A stretch of DNA of 64,000 nt, from NCBI RefSeq assembly GCF_041504345.1, contig NZ_CP167894.1, forward strand, positions 2,480,001 through 2,544,000. Reading direction: 5' to 3'. Positions within the stretch are counted from its first letter, which is position 1; the number at the start of each line of letters is the position of its first letter. The notes under the pieces are model-generated. The model was not told where the DNA came from. It ran no database searches and was given only the letters and a program-made list of their open reading frames with translations. Shown here piece by piece: positions 18,203 through 27,521 of the stretch. Both the position numbers and the translations under genes were made by a program. Origin of the DNA: Vibrio sp. BS-M-Sm-2. GTDB lineage: Bacteria > Pseudomonadota > Gammaproteobacteria > Enterobacterales > Vibrionaceae.

Positions 18203-20791
18203 GTGCTTGAAGCCTACCGTAAACACGTCGAAGAACGTGCTGCCGAAGGAGTTGTTCCAAAACCACTAGATGCTGAGCAGGTAGCTGGCCTAGTTGAACT
18301 TCTGAAGAATCCACCTCAAGGTGAAGAAGAAATCATTCTTGACCTACTAGAAAATCGCATTCCACCGGGTGTAGATGAAGCTGCTTACGTAAAAGCTGGC
18401 TTCCTTACGGCTATCACTAAAGGTGAAGTAGCTTCTCCACTAGTAAGTAAAGCAAAAGCTGCAGAATTGCTTGGTACTATGCAAGGCGGTTACAACATCG
18501 AATCTCTAGTATCTCTACTAGACGATGCTGAGCTTGCACCTATCGCTGTTAAAGCTCTGTCTCATACTCTACTGATGTTCGACGCGTTCTACGACGTAGA
18601 AGAGAAAGCGAAAGCAGGCAATGCTTCAGCGCAACAAGTACTTCAATCTTGGGCTGATGCCGAATGGTTTACAGCTAAAGATAAAGTAGCGGACAAGATC
18701 ACCGTTAAAGTATTTAAAGTCACTGGTGAAACTAACACCGATGACCTATCTCCAGCACCTGATGCTTGGTCACGTCCTGATATCCCAGTACACGCGAAAG
18801 CGATGCTGAAGATGGAACGTGATGGCATTACTCCTGATGAACAGGGTAGCGTTGGTCCAATCAATCAAATTGAAGAAATGCAAAAAGATGGCATTCCACT
18901 GGCTTACGTTGGTGATGTTGTTGGTACTGGTTCTTCACGTAAATCGGCAACAAACTCAGTACTTTGGTTCATGGGGGAAGACATCCCATTCGTACCAAAC
19001 AAGCGTACTGGCGGTGTTTGTCTTGGTGGTAAAATTGCACCGATCTTCTACAACACAATGGAAGACTCAGGCGCACTACCCATTGAACTGAACGTACAAG
19101 ACATGAACATGGGCGATATCATTGATATCTACCCGTACGAAGGTGTTGTTCACAAGAACGGTTCTGTGATTTCAAACTTTGAGCTAAGCAAAGTACTTCT
19201 CGATGAAGTGCGTGCTGGTGGCCGTATTCCACTGATCATCGGTCGTGGTCTAACGGGTCGCGCTCGTGACGCTCTAGGTCTAGAAGAAACCGATCTGTTT
19301 GCTAAACCAATCGACCCATCTGCATCTGATAAAGGCTACACGTTAGCTCAGAAGATGGTTGGTAAAGCGTGTGGCGTTGAAGGTGTGCGTGCTGGTCAGT
19401 ACTGTGAACCTAAAATGACGACAGTCGGTTCTCAAGATACGACTGGTCCTATGACTCGTGATGAGCTTAAAGATCTGGCGTGTCTTGGTTTCTCTGCAGA
19501 CCTAGTCATGCAGTCTTTCTGTCACACATCGGCATACCCGAAGCCGGTTGACGTAAACACGCACCACACGCTGCCTGATTTCATCATGAACCGTGCCGGT
19601 GTTTCACTACGCCCAGGTGATGGTGTTATCCACTCATGGCTAAACCGTATGCTTCTTCCTGATACTGTAGGTACAGGTGGTGACTCGCATACTCGTTTCC
19701 CTCTAGGTATTTCATTCCCTGCGGGCTCAGGCTTAGTAGCATTTGCTGCGGCAACGGGTGTAATGCCTCTTGATATGCCTGAATCTATCTTGGTTCGTTT
19801 TAAAGGCGAAATGCAGCCGGGTATCACGCTACGTGACCTAGTACATGCCATTCCTCTTTACGGTATCAAGCAAGGTCTACTAACGGTAGAAAAAGCAGGT
19901 AAGATCAACGAATTCTCTGGTCGTGTACTAGAAATTGAAGGTGTTGAACACCTATCTGTTGAGCAAGCGTTTGAGCTTTCTGATGCATCTGCTGAGCGTT
20001 CGGCAGCTGGCTGTACAGTGAAGCTTTCTGAAGAGTCTATCTCTGAATACCTGAACTCTAATATCGTTATGCTTAAGTGGATGATCGCTGAAGGCTACGG
20101 TGATGTTCGTACGATTGAGCGCCGTATCACGGCAATGGAAGAGTGGTTAGCGACCCCTGAATTGCTATCTGCTGACTCAGATGCTGAATACGCTCACGTT
20201 ATCGAGATTGACCTTGCTGACATCGATCAGCCAATCCTATGTGCACCAAACGATCCAGATGATGCACGTCTTCTATCTGACGTTCAAGGTACTGAGATTC
20301 AAGAAGTGTTCATCGGCTCTTGTATGACGAACATCGGTCACTTCCGTGCTGCAGGTAAAATGCTTGAAGAGTTCAACGGCTCGCTAAGCACTCGTCTCTG
20401 GGTGGCTCCGCCAACTAAGATGGATAAAGACCAACTAACAGAAGAAGGCTACTACGGTATCTTCGGTCGTGCTGGGGTTCGAATCGAAACTCCGGGTTGT
20501 TCACTATGTATGGGTAACCAAGCGCGTGTTGCAGACAAGTCGACAGTAATGTCTACCTCTACTCGTAACTTCCCGAACCGTTTGGGTACTGGCGCGAATG
20601 TTTATCTAGCGTCTGCTGAGCTTTCTGCGGTAGGTGCGATTCTTGGTCGTATTCCAACGAAAGAAGAGTACCTAGAGTACGCTGATAAGATCAATGCAAC
20701 GGCTGCAGATACATACCGTTACCTGAACTTCCATAAAATGGGTCAGTACACGGAAAAAGCAGATACGGTTATCTTCCAAGAGCCGGCTTAA
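18203..20791 (+). CDS. acnB: Aconitate hydratase B
   Basis: Isomerises citrate and isocitrate in the TCA cycle using a [4Fe-4S] cluster. From GTG 18203 the product is 862 aa, like E. coli AcnB (865), with an N-terminal HEAT-like domain, the swivel domain and the cluster-binding cysteines in SFCHT (middle), GSCMTNIGH and CSLCMGN. I chose GTG 18203 because it has GAGAGGA 8 bases upstream and aligns with the family N-terminus [19 protein letters not shown] at 18176 would add nine residues not found in the family. A strong terminator follows. Confidence 0.96.
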   Translation: MLEAYRKHVEERAAEGVVPKPLDAEQVAGLVELLKNPPQGEEEIILDLLENRIPPGVDEAAYVKAGFLTAITKGEVASPLVSKAKAAELLGTMQGGYNIESLVSLLDDAELAPIAVKALSHTLLMFDAFYDVEEKAKAGNASAQQVLQSWADAEWFTAKDKVADKITVKVFKVTGETNTDDLSPAPDAWSRPDIPVHAKAMLKMERDGITPDEQGSVGPINQIEEMQKDGIPLAYVGDVVGTGSSRKSATNSVLWFMGEDIPFVPNKRTGGVCLGGKIAPIFYNTMEDSGALPIELNVQDMNMGDIIDIYPYEGVVHKNGSVISNFELSKVLLDEVRAGGRIPLIIGRGLTGRARDALGLEETDLFAKPIDPSASDKGYTLAQKMVGKACGVEGVRAGQYCEPKMTTVGSQDTTGPMTRDELKDLACLGFSADLVMQSFCHTSAYPKPVDVNTHHTLPDFIMNRAGVSLRPGDGVIHSWLNRMLLPDTVGTGGDSHTRFPLGISFPAGSGLVAFAAATGVMPLDMPESILVRFKGEMQPGITLRDLVHAIPLYGIKQGLLTVEKAGKINEFSGRVLEIEGVEHLSVEQAFELSDASAERSAAGCTVKLSEESISEYLNSNIVMLKWMIAEGYGDVRTIERRITAMEEWLATPELLSADSDAEYAHVIEIDLADIDQPILCAPNDPDDARLLSDVQGTEIQEVFIGSCMTNIGHFRAAGKMLEEFNGSLSTRLWVAPPTKMDKDQLTEEGYYGIFGRAGVRIETPGCSLCMGNQARVADKSTVMSTSTRNFPNRLGTGANVYLASAELSAVGAILGRIPTKEEYLEYADKINATAADTYRYLNFHKMGQYTEKADTVIFQEPA

Positions 20792-20817
20792 TCGCTGACT
20801 GGTTAAATAACTGATTA

Positions 20818-20848
20818 AACGCCTTCTATTCGTAGAAGGCGTTTTTTT
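20818..20848 (+). terminator. Terminator after acnB
   Basis: AACGCCTTCTA, a TTCG-type tetraloop and TAGAAGGCGTT are followed by a run of T. It is a very stable tetraloop hairpin. Confidence 0.9.
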
Positions 20849-20950
20849 ATGTCTGAATGCTGGACGACGAGCGACTCGATCTCTTGATGACTTCGCTATA
20901 TACTCTCGCCTCATTTTTAACCCTGTCTGCAGTCACTGCGTGGAGCTACT

Positions 20951-21319
20951 ATGGAATTCGAATTTACAAGAAACACTTTGATGGGTGAGTACTACGTGAA
21001 ATGCAGTATGGGGCATGAGATCGTTGGCCGTTGGCTACAAGAAGAGATTGGTAAAGATAAGCTGAAATTAGATCATGTGATGGCGCTTATTGAGCAATCT
21101 CGACAGGATCTGAGCAATGAAGTGACCCTGCTTGGTAAAGAGATCAGTTTAGCGATCAATGAAGACGAAGTGACGATTCAAGAAAACGTACTTGGCCACG
21201 AGCAAGAGATGGAAGAGGGCAGTGAGTTCGACTTTTATAACTGTGAGAGCCAAGCAAGTTGTGGCATCGATGACTTCGAGCTGTTGATTGAGCGCTGGAT
21301 GGAGTTTCTAGGTTACTAG
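20951..21319 (+). CDS. yacL: YacL family protein (UPF0231)
   Basis: 122-aa acidic protein of unknown function, similar to E. coli YacL. Shared features are the N-terminal FxR motif, the SMGHEIVGRWL block, and the EMEEGSEFDFY...CGIDDFE block. It follows acnB as in E. coli. It has no signal peptide or membrane segment, so it is probably cytoplasmic. ATG 20951 is preceded by GGAG at about five bases. Confidence 0.9.
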   Translation: MEFEFTRNTLMGEYYVKCSMGHEIVGRWLQEEIGKDKLKLDHVMALIEQSRQDLSNEVTLLGKEISLAINEDEVTIQENVLGHEQEMEEGSEFDFYNCESQASCGIDDFELLIERWMEFLGY

Positions 21320-21418
21320 TCTTTTATTTTCTAAGCTCAATATTCTGTTTCTATTTTTAGCTTTGAGACCTTGTTGCCCAAAACTGGAGCAACAATAGTG
21401 CAACGCATTAAGATAGTG

Positions 21419-21452
21419 AAAAGGCTGCACCATATTGGTGCGGCCTTTTTTG
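21419..21452 (+). terminator. Terminator after yacL overlapping an NtrC-type enhancer site
   Basis: AAAAGGCTGCACC and GGTGCGGCCTTTTTT form a hairpin with a T-tract, suited to end yacL. Its core TGCACC-N5-GGTGCG (21426-21442) matches the NtrC binding consensus TGCACC-N5-GGTGCA at 11 of 12 positions. It lies about 65-80 bp upstream of the sigma-54 promoter of glnK. One palindrome may therefore serve both purposes. Confidence 0.75.
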
Positions 21453-21504
21453 TTATTACGGTTTTATTATTATCATGTTCTTTAAAATCAATAATTTAAC
21501 TTTT

Positions 21505-21520
21505 TGGCATGCTACTTGGA
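21505..21520 (+). promoter_or_regulatory. Sigma-54 type promoter of glnK-amtB
   Basis: TGGCATGCTACTTGGA fits the -24/-12 pattern (TGGCAC-N5-TTGCA) with GG at -24 and a T for C and GG for GC at weaker positions. It is 47 bp before the glnK ATG and has an NtrC-like site upstream, as expected for nitrogen-limitation control. Confidence 0.65.
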
Positions 21521-21558
21521 TTGTTATAAGAGAATTAACGGATTAAGTAAGAATTTAA

Positions 21559-21906
<348 letters not shown>

Positions 21907-21933
21907 AGAATTACAAGGACTGGAGACTTTAAT

Positions 21934-23163
21934 ATGGAACTTACAACAACAGTAACGGAACTACGTTACGCACTAGACACTTTTTTCTTCCTCATTTCAG
22001 GTGCGTTGGTAATGTGGATGGCAGCAGGCTTCGCAATGTTAGAAGCTGGCCTAGTTCGTTCAAAGAACACCACTGAAATTTTAACTAAGAACATCTGCTT
22101 GTACGCAATTGCTTGTACAGCGTTCTTAGTGGTTGGTTACAACATCATGTATGTCGACAACGGCGAAGGCGGTTGGTTGCCATCATTCGGTACTCTGATT
22201 GGTACTCAAGGTGAAGGCGCAGACCACTCTCTAGAATCAGACTTCTTCTTCCAGGTAGTATTCGTTGCAACTGCAATGTCGGTGGTATCTGGTGCAGTTG
22301 CTGAGCGTATGAAACTTTGGTCGTTCCTTATCTTCTCGGTAGTACTAACAGCATTCATTTACCCAGTTGAAGGTTACTGGACTTGGGGCGGTGGTTTCCT
22401 ATCAGAAGCGGGTTTCAGTGACTTTGCAGGTTCGGGTATTGTACATATGGCCGGTGCAGCAGCTGCATTAGCAGGTGTTCTACTACTTGGTGCTCGTAAA
22501 GGTAAATACGGTAAGAACGGTGAAATCTACCCGATTCCTGGTTCAAACATGCCGCTTGCAACACTAGGTACATTTATTCTTTGGTTTGGTTGGTTCGGTT
22601 TCAACGGCGGTTCTCAACTGATGGTTTCAGATTTCGAGAACGCGACAGCAGTGGGTCAAATCTTCCTTAACACCAACGCAGCAGCTGCAGCAGGCGCAAT
22701 CGCAGCACTACTAGTATGTAAAACGACTTGGGGCAAAGCAGACCTAACAATGATTCTTAACGGTGCGTTAGCTGGCCTAGTAGCAATCACTGCAGATCCT
22801 CTATCACCATCACCTCTATTCGCAGTAGCAATTGGTTCGGTATCTGGCGCATTGGTTGTGTTCAGCATCATCGCTTTAGATAAAGCTAAGATTGATGATC
22901 CAGTTGGTGCTATCTCAGTGCACGGTGTGTGTGGTTTCTTCGGTCTAATGGCAGTGCCACTGAGTAATACTGACGCAACGTTTAGTGCTCAACTATTGGG
23001 TGCTGCCGTAATCTTCGCATGGGTATTCGGTGCGAGCCTAGCGGTATGGGCAGTGCTTAAAGCAACAATCGGTATTCGTGTTAGTGAAGATGAAGAGCTA
23101 GAAGGTATGGACATGCACGATTGTGGTGTCGGCGCTTACCCAGAGTTTGTATCAGTAAAATAA
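21934..23163 (+). CDS. amtB: Ammonium transporter
   Basis: Inner-membrane ammonium channel, 409 aa, with about 11 transmembrane helices and no obvious cleaved signal peptide. Conserved pore features include GAVAERMKLWSF, GSGIVHMAGAAAALAG with the first pore His and AISVHGVCGFFG with the second pore His. It is encoded directly after glnK, the near-universal pair that lets GlnK gate the channel. Confidence 0.96.
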   Translation: MELTTTVTELRYALDTFFFLISGALVMWMAAGFAMLEAGLVRSKNTTEILTKNICLYAIACTAFLVVGYNIMYVDNGEGGWLPSFGTLIGTQGEGADHSLESDFFFQVVFVATAMSVVSGAVAERMKLWSFLIFSVVLTAFIYPVEGYWTWGGGFLSEAGFSDFAGSGIVHMAGAAAALAGVLLLGARKGKYGKNGEIYPIPGSNMPLATLGTFILWFGWFGFNGGSQLMVSDFENATAVGQIFLNTNAAAAAGAIAALLVCKTTWGKADLTMILNGALAGLVAITADPLSPSPLFAVAIGSVSGALVVFSIIALDKAKIDDPVGAISVHGVCGFFGLMAVPLSNTDATFSAQLLGAAVIFAWVFGASLAVWAVLKATIGIRVSEDEELEGMDMHDCGVGAYPEFVSVK

Positions 23164-23207
23164 TCAATAGTATTTGTCTAATCTGAACGGATTAGGCAGG
23201 ACAAAGC

Positions 23208-23240
23208 AAACCCCATAGCCATTGGTTGTGGGGTTTTGTT
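23208..23240 (+). terminator. Terminator after amtB
   Basis: AAACCCCA (23208-23215) and TGGGGTTT (23229-23236) form the stem, followed by TTG-TT. A second small inverted repeat CTAATC/GATTAG lies just before it (23179-23196). Confidence 0.75.
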
Positions 23241-23422
23241 ATTAATGGTCGAGTAGTTTTGATTGATGTAGATAAACCGAGCTAGCCGGCAACTCTTCGC
23301 AAGAATAAGCGGTCACTTTGAAATGAATTGTTACAAAAGTGCGAGGCTGATGACGCAGAGCGAACAATTTTTTTGTCGGACATCATTGTAATTGTGTTAC
23401 TGATGAATATAATAACGCAACT

Positions 23423-23441
23423 GATATAGATTATCATTTCG
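23423..23441. promoter_or_regulatory. Fur box upstream of fbpA
   Basis: GATATAGATTATCATTTCG matches the 19-bp Fur consensus at 14 positions, including the whole central GATTATCATT block. It lies 18 bp before the fbpA start. Iron-replete repression is the expected control. Confidence 0.7.
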
Positions 23442-23458
23442 ATATAAAGGATTTTACC

Positions 23459-24472
23459 ATGAAAAAACTGCTAACACTTTCAGCTCTAGCGTGTAGTGTC
23501 ATTGCCCCTGCTGCAATGGCTGCGGAAGAAGTGAACGTATACTCTTACCGTCAACCTTTCCTAGTTGAACCAATGTTCAAGGAATTCACAAAAGAGACTG
23601 GCATTAAAGTAAACGTTAAGTTTGCTAAAAAAGGTTTAGCAGAAAAGTTAGCTCAAGAAGGCGAATACAGCCCTGCAGACGTAGTGTTAACTGTAGACAT
23701 CAGTCGTCTATCTGAGCTAACTAAACAAGGTTTAGTTCAGTCTGTTGAAAGCGAAGTTCTTGAAAAGAATATTCCTGCTCAATACCAAGATACAAACAAT
23801 GAGTGGTTCGCTCTAACAACACGTACACGTAGCGTTTACTCTTCTCGTGACCGTGTTGGTCGTCTAGGTGAGGAGTTTACTTACGAAGATCTAACTAAGC
23901 CTGAATTTAAAGGCAAGATCTGTACGCGTAGCGGTAAGCACCCATACAATGTTTCTCTAGTATCTTCGATGATAGCTCACAAAGGTGAAGCTGAAACGAA
24001 AGAGTGGCTAGAAGGCGTAAAAGCTAACCTAGCACGCAAGCCTCAAGGCAACGATCGCGCACAAGTTAAAGCGATTAAAGAAGGCCTATGTGATGTTGCT
24101 CTTGGTAACAGCTACTACCTAGGCAAGATGGTTAACGATAAAGAGCAAAAAGCTTGGGCTGACGCTGTTTACATTAACTTCCCTAACCAAGAGACAACGG
24201 GTACTCACGTGAATATCTCTGGTATGGCAATGGCTAAATACTCTCCAAACGAAGAGAATGCCGTTAAGCTAATGGAATTCCTATCGGGTAACACAGCACA
24301 AAGCATGTACGCAGAAGTGAACTATGAATACCCAGTGAAAGCTGATGTTAAACCTTCTGAGCTTGTTGCTTCATGGGGTGAATTCAAAGCAGATACAATT
24401 TCTCTAGACCAAATTGCTGACCATCACGCAGCAGCAATCAAACTATTAGACGAAGTTAAGTTTGATCTTTAA
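23459..24472 (+). CDS. fbpA: Ferric iron ABC transporter periplasmic binding protein
   Basis: 337-aa extracytoplasmic iron-binding protein with a clear signal peptide (about 1-21, AMA-AEE cleavage). It belongs to the FbpA/FutA/HitA family. Tyrosines in NSYYLG and in MYAEVNYEYPV match the usual Fe(III) ligand region. It heads the fbpABC set, is preceded by a Fur box and is separated from the permease by a strong hairpin. Assignment as fbpA rests on family and operon structure, as in V. cholerae. Confidence 0.92.
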   Translation: MKKLLTLSALACSVIAPAAMAAEEVNVYSYRQPFLVEPMFKEFTKETGIKVNVKFAKKGLAEKLAQEGEYSPADVVLTVDISRLSELTKQGLVQSVESEVLEKNIPAQYQDTNNEWFALTTRTRSVYSSRDRVGRLGEEFTYEDLTKPEFKGKICTRSGKHPYNVSLVSSMIAHKGEAETKEWLEGVKANLARKPQGNDRAQVKAIKEGLCDVALGNSYYLGKMVNDKEQKAWADAVYINFPNQETTGTHVNISGMAMAKYSPNEENAVKLMEFLSGNTAQSMYAEVNYEYPVKADVKPSELVASWGEFKADTISLDQIADHHAAAIKLLDEVKFDL

Positions 24473-24505
24473 TTTATTACTGTAGGCTTCGGCCCAAGTA
24501 AAATG

Positions 24506-24543
24506 ACAACCTCAAGTCACCATTTTCGGTCACTTGAGGTTGT
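24506..24543 (+). terminator. Hairpin between fbpA and fbpB (attenuator)
   Basis: Perfect 12-bp inverted repeat ACAACCTCAAGT (24506-24517) and ACTTGAGGTTGT (24532-24543), followed by T-rich sequence. It would reduce readthrough or protect the fbpA mRNA end, giving more binding protein than transporter. A palindrome CAAATGCATTTG at 24676-24687 lies just upstream of fbpB. Confidence 0.65.
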
Positions 24544-24717
24544 TTGTTTTTGGAAAATCACTTTTTGATACAAAGCTAGCTGTTGATCCCTTGAGTTATG
24601 AGCATCTCACCTTGAAGTCGTTACAGTATATGGGTATAAATAACCCCACCATTAAAAGGATATGAGATGTATTTGCAAATGCATTTGTGTTTCATTAAGC
24701 CTCGTTGTAGTTAGGCG

Positions 24718-26343
24718 ATGAAAGAAAAGAATTATTTATGGAACACCAGTAGCGGCGTCATTGCTGTCTTGCTGGTTTTACCGATCTTAGCGATTTTTAC
24801 GACGGCTGTTGGAGAAACAGATGAGCTATTTTCTCATCTGATGTCCACAGTGATGCCCACCTATGCTTACAATACGGTGGTTTTAGTCATAGGAACCATG
24901 TTCCTGTCTTTGGTTTTTGGTATTCCGTCTGCTTGGATTATGGCAATGTGCCGTATACCGGGCGAGCGGGTTTTGCAATGGGCGCTGGTACTGCCATTAG
25001 CAATGCCAGGCTATATTGTCGGGTATATTTTTACCGATTGGTTCGACTTTGCTGGCCCTGTTCAAGTTCTACTGCGAAATCTTACTGAGTGGGGACCTGG
25101 TGAGTATTGGTTCCCGGATATTAGAACCTTATCTGGTGCTATTATTGTTCTGTCTCTCGTTCTCTATCCTTATGTTTACTTGCTGTGCCGAGCGGCATTT
25201 ATGGAGCAAAACGTCTCCTTACTGCAATCAGCTCGGTTGCTAAAATGCTCACCTTGGGAAAGTTTTCGTCGTATCTCGTTGCCACTTGTTCGCCCATCAA
25301 TGGCCGTAGGTCTATCGCTTGTTGCAATGGAAACCATTGGTGACTTTGGTACCGTGAGTTACTTTGCAGTCAACACCTTAACGACAGCGGTTTACGATAC
25401 CTGGTTAGGTTACTCAAGTTTAACGGCTGCTGCGAAAATATCGGCAATTATGCTGGTTATCGTGATCCTACTGTTGAGTTCAGAGCGCTACAGTCGTCGT
25501 AAACAGAAACTGTTCCAGAATCAATTCAGCAGTCGTGAAGACTTTCGTTACGACCTGTCCGGTTGGAAGAAGTGGTTGGCACTATTTTGGTGCTGGGGAT
25601 TAGTGTGCGTTGCATTCTTATTCCCTCTAGGCCAGTTGATGATCTATGCCTACAAATACTTTGCACAAAGTTGGACGCCTGAATTCAGAGAGTATGCGGT
25701 TAACAGCCTTTATGTGTCGGTGGTAGCGGCAATTATTGGTGTAATTGTAGCGATGATTGTTAACTTCAATCAACGTGTTAGCCCGAGTAAGAAAAATCAG
25801 GCTTATATGCGTCTCGCTTCGATGGGCTATGCCGTTCCAGGCACCGTGTTGGCTATTGGTGTGATGGTGCCTGTGCTGTTTATGGATCACTTAGTCAATG
25901 ATATTGCGAAAGTGATGGAGTGGGGGCGCCCGGGGCTGATTTTCTCTGGCTCTATGTTTGCGCTTATTTTTGCGATGGTCGTGCGTTTCTCTGCCGTGGC
26001 GATTGGCAGTGTTGAAAGTAGCTTGAGTAAAATCTCTCCTTCATTGGATATGGCTTCTAAAACTATGGGTTGCAATACCAACCAGATGTTACGTCGTGTT
26101 CATTTACCTTTGATTAAACGCGGTGCGTTGATCGCAGGTTTACTGGTGTTTATCGAATCAATGAAAGAGTTGAATGCGGCATTGCTGTTACGTCCTTTCA
26201 ATTTCGAAACATTGGCGACTTACGTTTATAACTATGCCTCAGATGAGCACCTAGAATTGGCGGCAATGCCTGCTGTATTATTGGTGTTGGTGGGTTTAAT
26301 TCCTCTGATCATCGTAAACCGTTCTTTGGAGCAGAAACACTAA
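24718..26343 (+). CDS. fbpB: Ferric iron ABC transporter permease
   Basis: 541-aa inner-membrane permease made of two fused halves, each with about six helices and the EAA-loop (binding the ATPase). EAA-like signatures are SARLLKCSPWESFRRISLPLVRP in the first half and ASKTMGCNTNQMLRRVHLPLI in the second. The double length is typical of FbpB-type iron permeases. The stop TAA overlaps the ATG of the ATPase by one base. Confidence 0.93.
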   Translation: MKEKNYLWNTSSGVIAVLLVLPILAIFTTAVGETDELFSHLMSTVMPTYAYNTVVLVIGTMFLSLVFGIPSAWIMAMCRIPGERVLQWALVLPLAMPGYIVGYIFTDWFDFAGPVQVLLRNLTEWGPGEYWFPDIRTLSGAIIVLSLVLYPYVYLLCRAAFMEQNVSLLQSARLLKCSPWESFRRISLPLVRPSMAVGLSLVAMETIGDFGTVSYFAVNTLTTAVYDTWLGYSSLTAAAKISAIMLVIVILLLSSERYSRRKQKLFQNQFSSREDFRYDLSGWKKWLALFWCWGLVCVAFLFPLGQLMIYAYKYFAQSWTPEFREYAVNSLYVSVVAAIIGVIVAMIVNFNQRVSPSKKNQAYMRLASMGYAVPGTVLAIGVMVPVLFMDHLVNDIAKVMEWGRPGLIFSGSMFALIFAMVVRFSAVAIGSVESSLSKISPSLDMASKTMGCNTNQMLRRVHLPLIKRGALIAGLLVFIESMKELNAALLLRPFNFETLATYVYNYASDEHLELAAMPAVLLVLVGLIPLIIVNRSLEQKH

Positions 26344-27371
26344 TGAGTTGTGCATTATCAATTAAAGATCTGACTTGTAAATATGAGTCGCAAACTATCT
26401 TGGAAGCGCTCTCGTTAGAAGTAGAGCATGGTGAAATTGTTTGTCTTCTTGGTGCTAGTGGCTGCGGAAAAACCACCTTACTTAAGGCGATTGCCGGTCT
26501 ACTTCCATTGAGTAGCGGTGTAATGAGCCTGAACTGTCAAACTATCGATGACAGCGATAATTGGTTGCCACCTGAGCAACGAAACATAGGTATGATTTTC
26601 CAAGATTACGCCCTGTTTCCGCACTTGACGGTAAAACAGAATGTTGGCTTTGGCCTTAAAGAGCTCTCTGAGCAACAAAAGAAAGAGAAAGTTCAAGAGA
26701 TGTTGGAACTGGTTCATTTAGATGAGTTCGGTGACCGATACCCACATCAACTTTCTGGTGGTCAACAACAGCGTGTTGCGATTGCCCGATCTTTGGCATA
26801 CAAACCTGACTTACTGTTGTTAGATGAACCATTCTCGAACATCGATACTCAAGTTCGTCATGAGCTGATTTCTCAAATTCGTAAGATCTTTAAGAAGCAG
26901 GGTGTTACCGCTATTTTTGTGACTCATAGTCGCGAAGAGGCATTTGCTTTCGCAGATAAGATGGCTGTAATGAACCATGGTGTGATTGAACAGTATGGTT
27001 CGGCATCTGAGTTGTATTTCCACCCTTCGAGTAAGTTCGTTGCTGATTTCCTGGGTGGTGGCAGTTATCTGAATGCACAGCGTATTTCAGGAAATGAATT
27101 TGAAACAAGCTTAGGCCTGATAGAAGCTAAAGCACAAACTCAGATTGAAGTGGGATCGGAATGTTCGTTGTTACTAAGACCACAGCAGATCCAAGCAAGT
27201 TATGAGCAAGACAGCGCTATTTCAGTGCTAGAACAGCAATTTATGGGAGACCACTGTCGCTATGTTATTGAAGCTCATGGTCAGAAGTTGTTGGCAACCT
27301 CATCAGAAGCGCTTGAAGTGGGTATGCCAGTAAACGTAAAAGTCGATGCCAAAGGCGTGTTGGCTTTTTAA
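26343..27371 (+). CDS. fbpC: Ferric iron ABC transporter ATPase
   Basis: 342-aa ATP-binding subunit. Walker A is GASGCGKTT, the signature is LSGGQQQRVAIAR and Walker B is LLLLDEPFSNID followed by the switch His in TVTHSR-like FVTHSREEA. The C-terminal part (about 235-342) is the TOBE-like regulatory domain. It overlaps fbpB by one base and completes the transporter. Confidence 0.93.
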   Translation: MSCALSIKDLTCKYESQTILEALSLEVEHGEIVCLLGASGCGKTTLLKAIAGLLPLSSGVMSLNCQTIDDSDNWLPPEQRNIGMIFQDYALFPHLTVKQNVGFGLKELSEQQKKEKVQEMLELVHLDEFGDRYPHQLSGGQQQRVAIARSLAYKPDLLLLDEPFSNIDTQVRHELISQIRKIFKKQGVTAIFVTHSREEAFAFADKMAVMNHGVIEQYGSASELYFHPSSKFVADFLGGGSYLNAQRISGNEFETSLGLIEAKAQTQIEVGSECSLLLRPQQIQASYEQDSAISVLEQQFMGDHCRYVIEAHGQKLLATSSEALEVGMPVNVKVDAKGVLAF

Positions 27372-27410
27372 AGGGATACAACACGATACTAATCGTTACA
27401 AGAATCACGA

Positions 27411-27446
27411 TAAAAAAGCCCAGCACTTTAATTAAAGTACTGGGCA
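27411..27446 (-). terminator. Terminator of the chitobiose operon (minus strand)
   Basis: GCCCAG(C)ACTTTAATTAAAGT(A)CTGGGC is a near-perfect hairpin with one internal mismatch, followed on the minus strand by six T. Only the minus strand has the T-run, so it belongs to the mutase gene. Confidence 0.8.
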
Positions 27447-27521
27447 AGAGTTCTTCACCTATAGGCTTTAACAAGGCAGTGATTTGTTAAATCCCATACA
27501 AAACTGCTGCACTCTATAAGC

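Noticed and set aside
27265..27474. Minus-strand frame at the end of fbpC
   Set aside because: It overlaps the fbpC coding region and the terminator hairpin; composition reflects the opposite strand.
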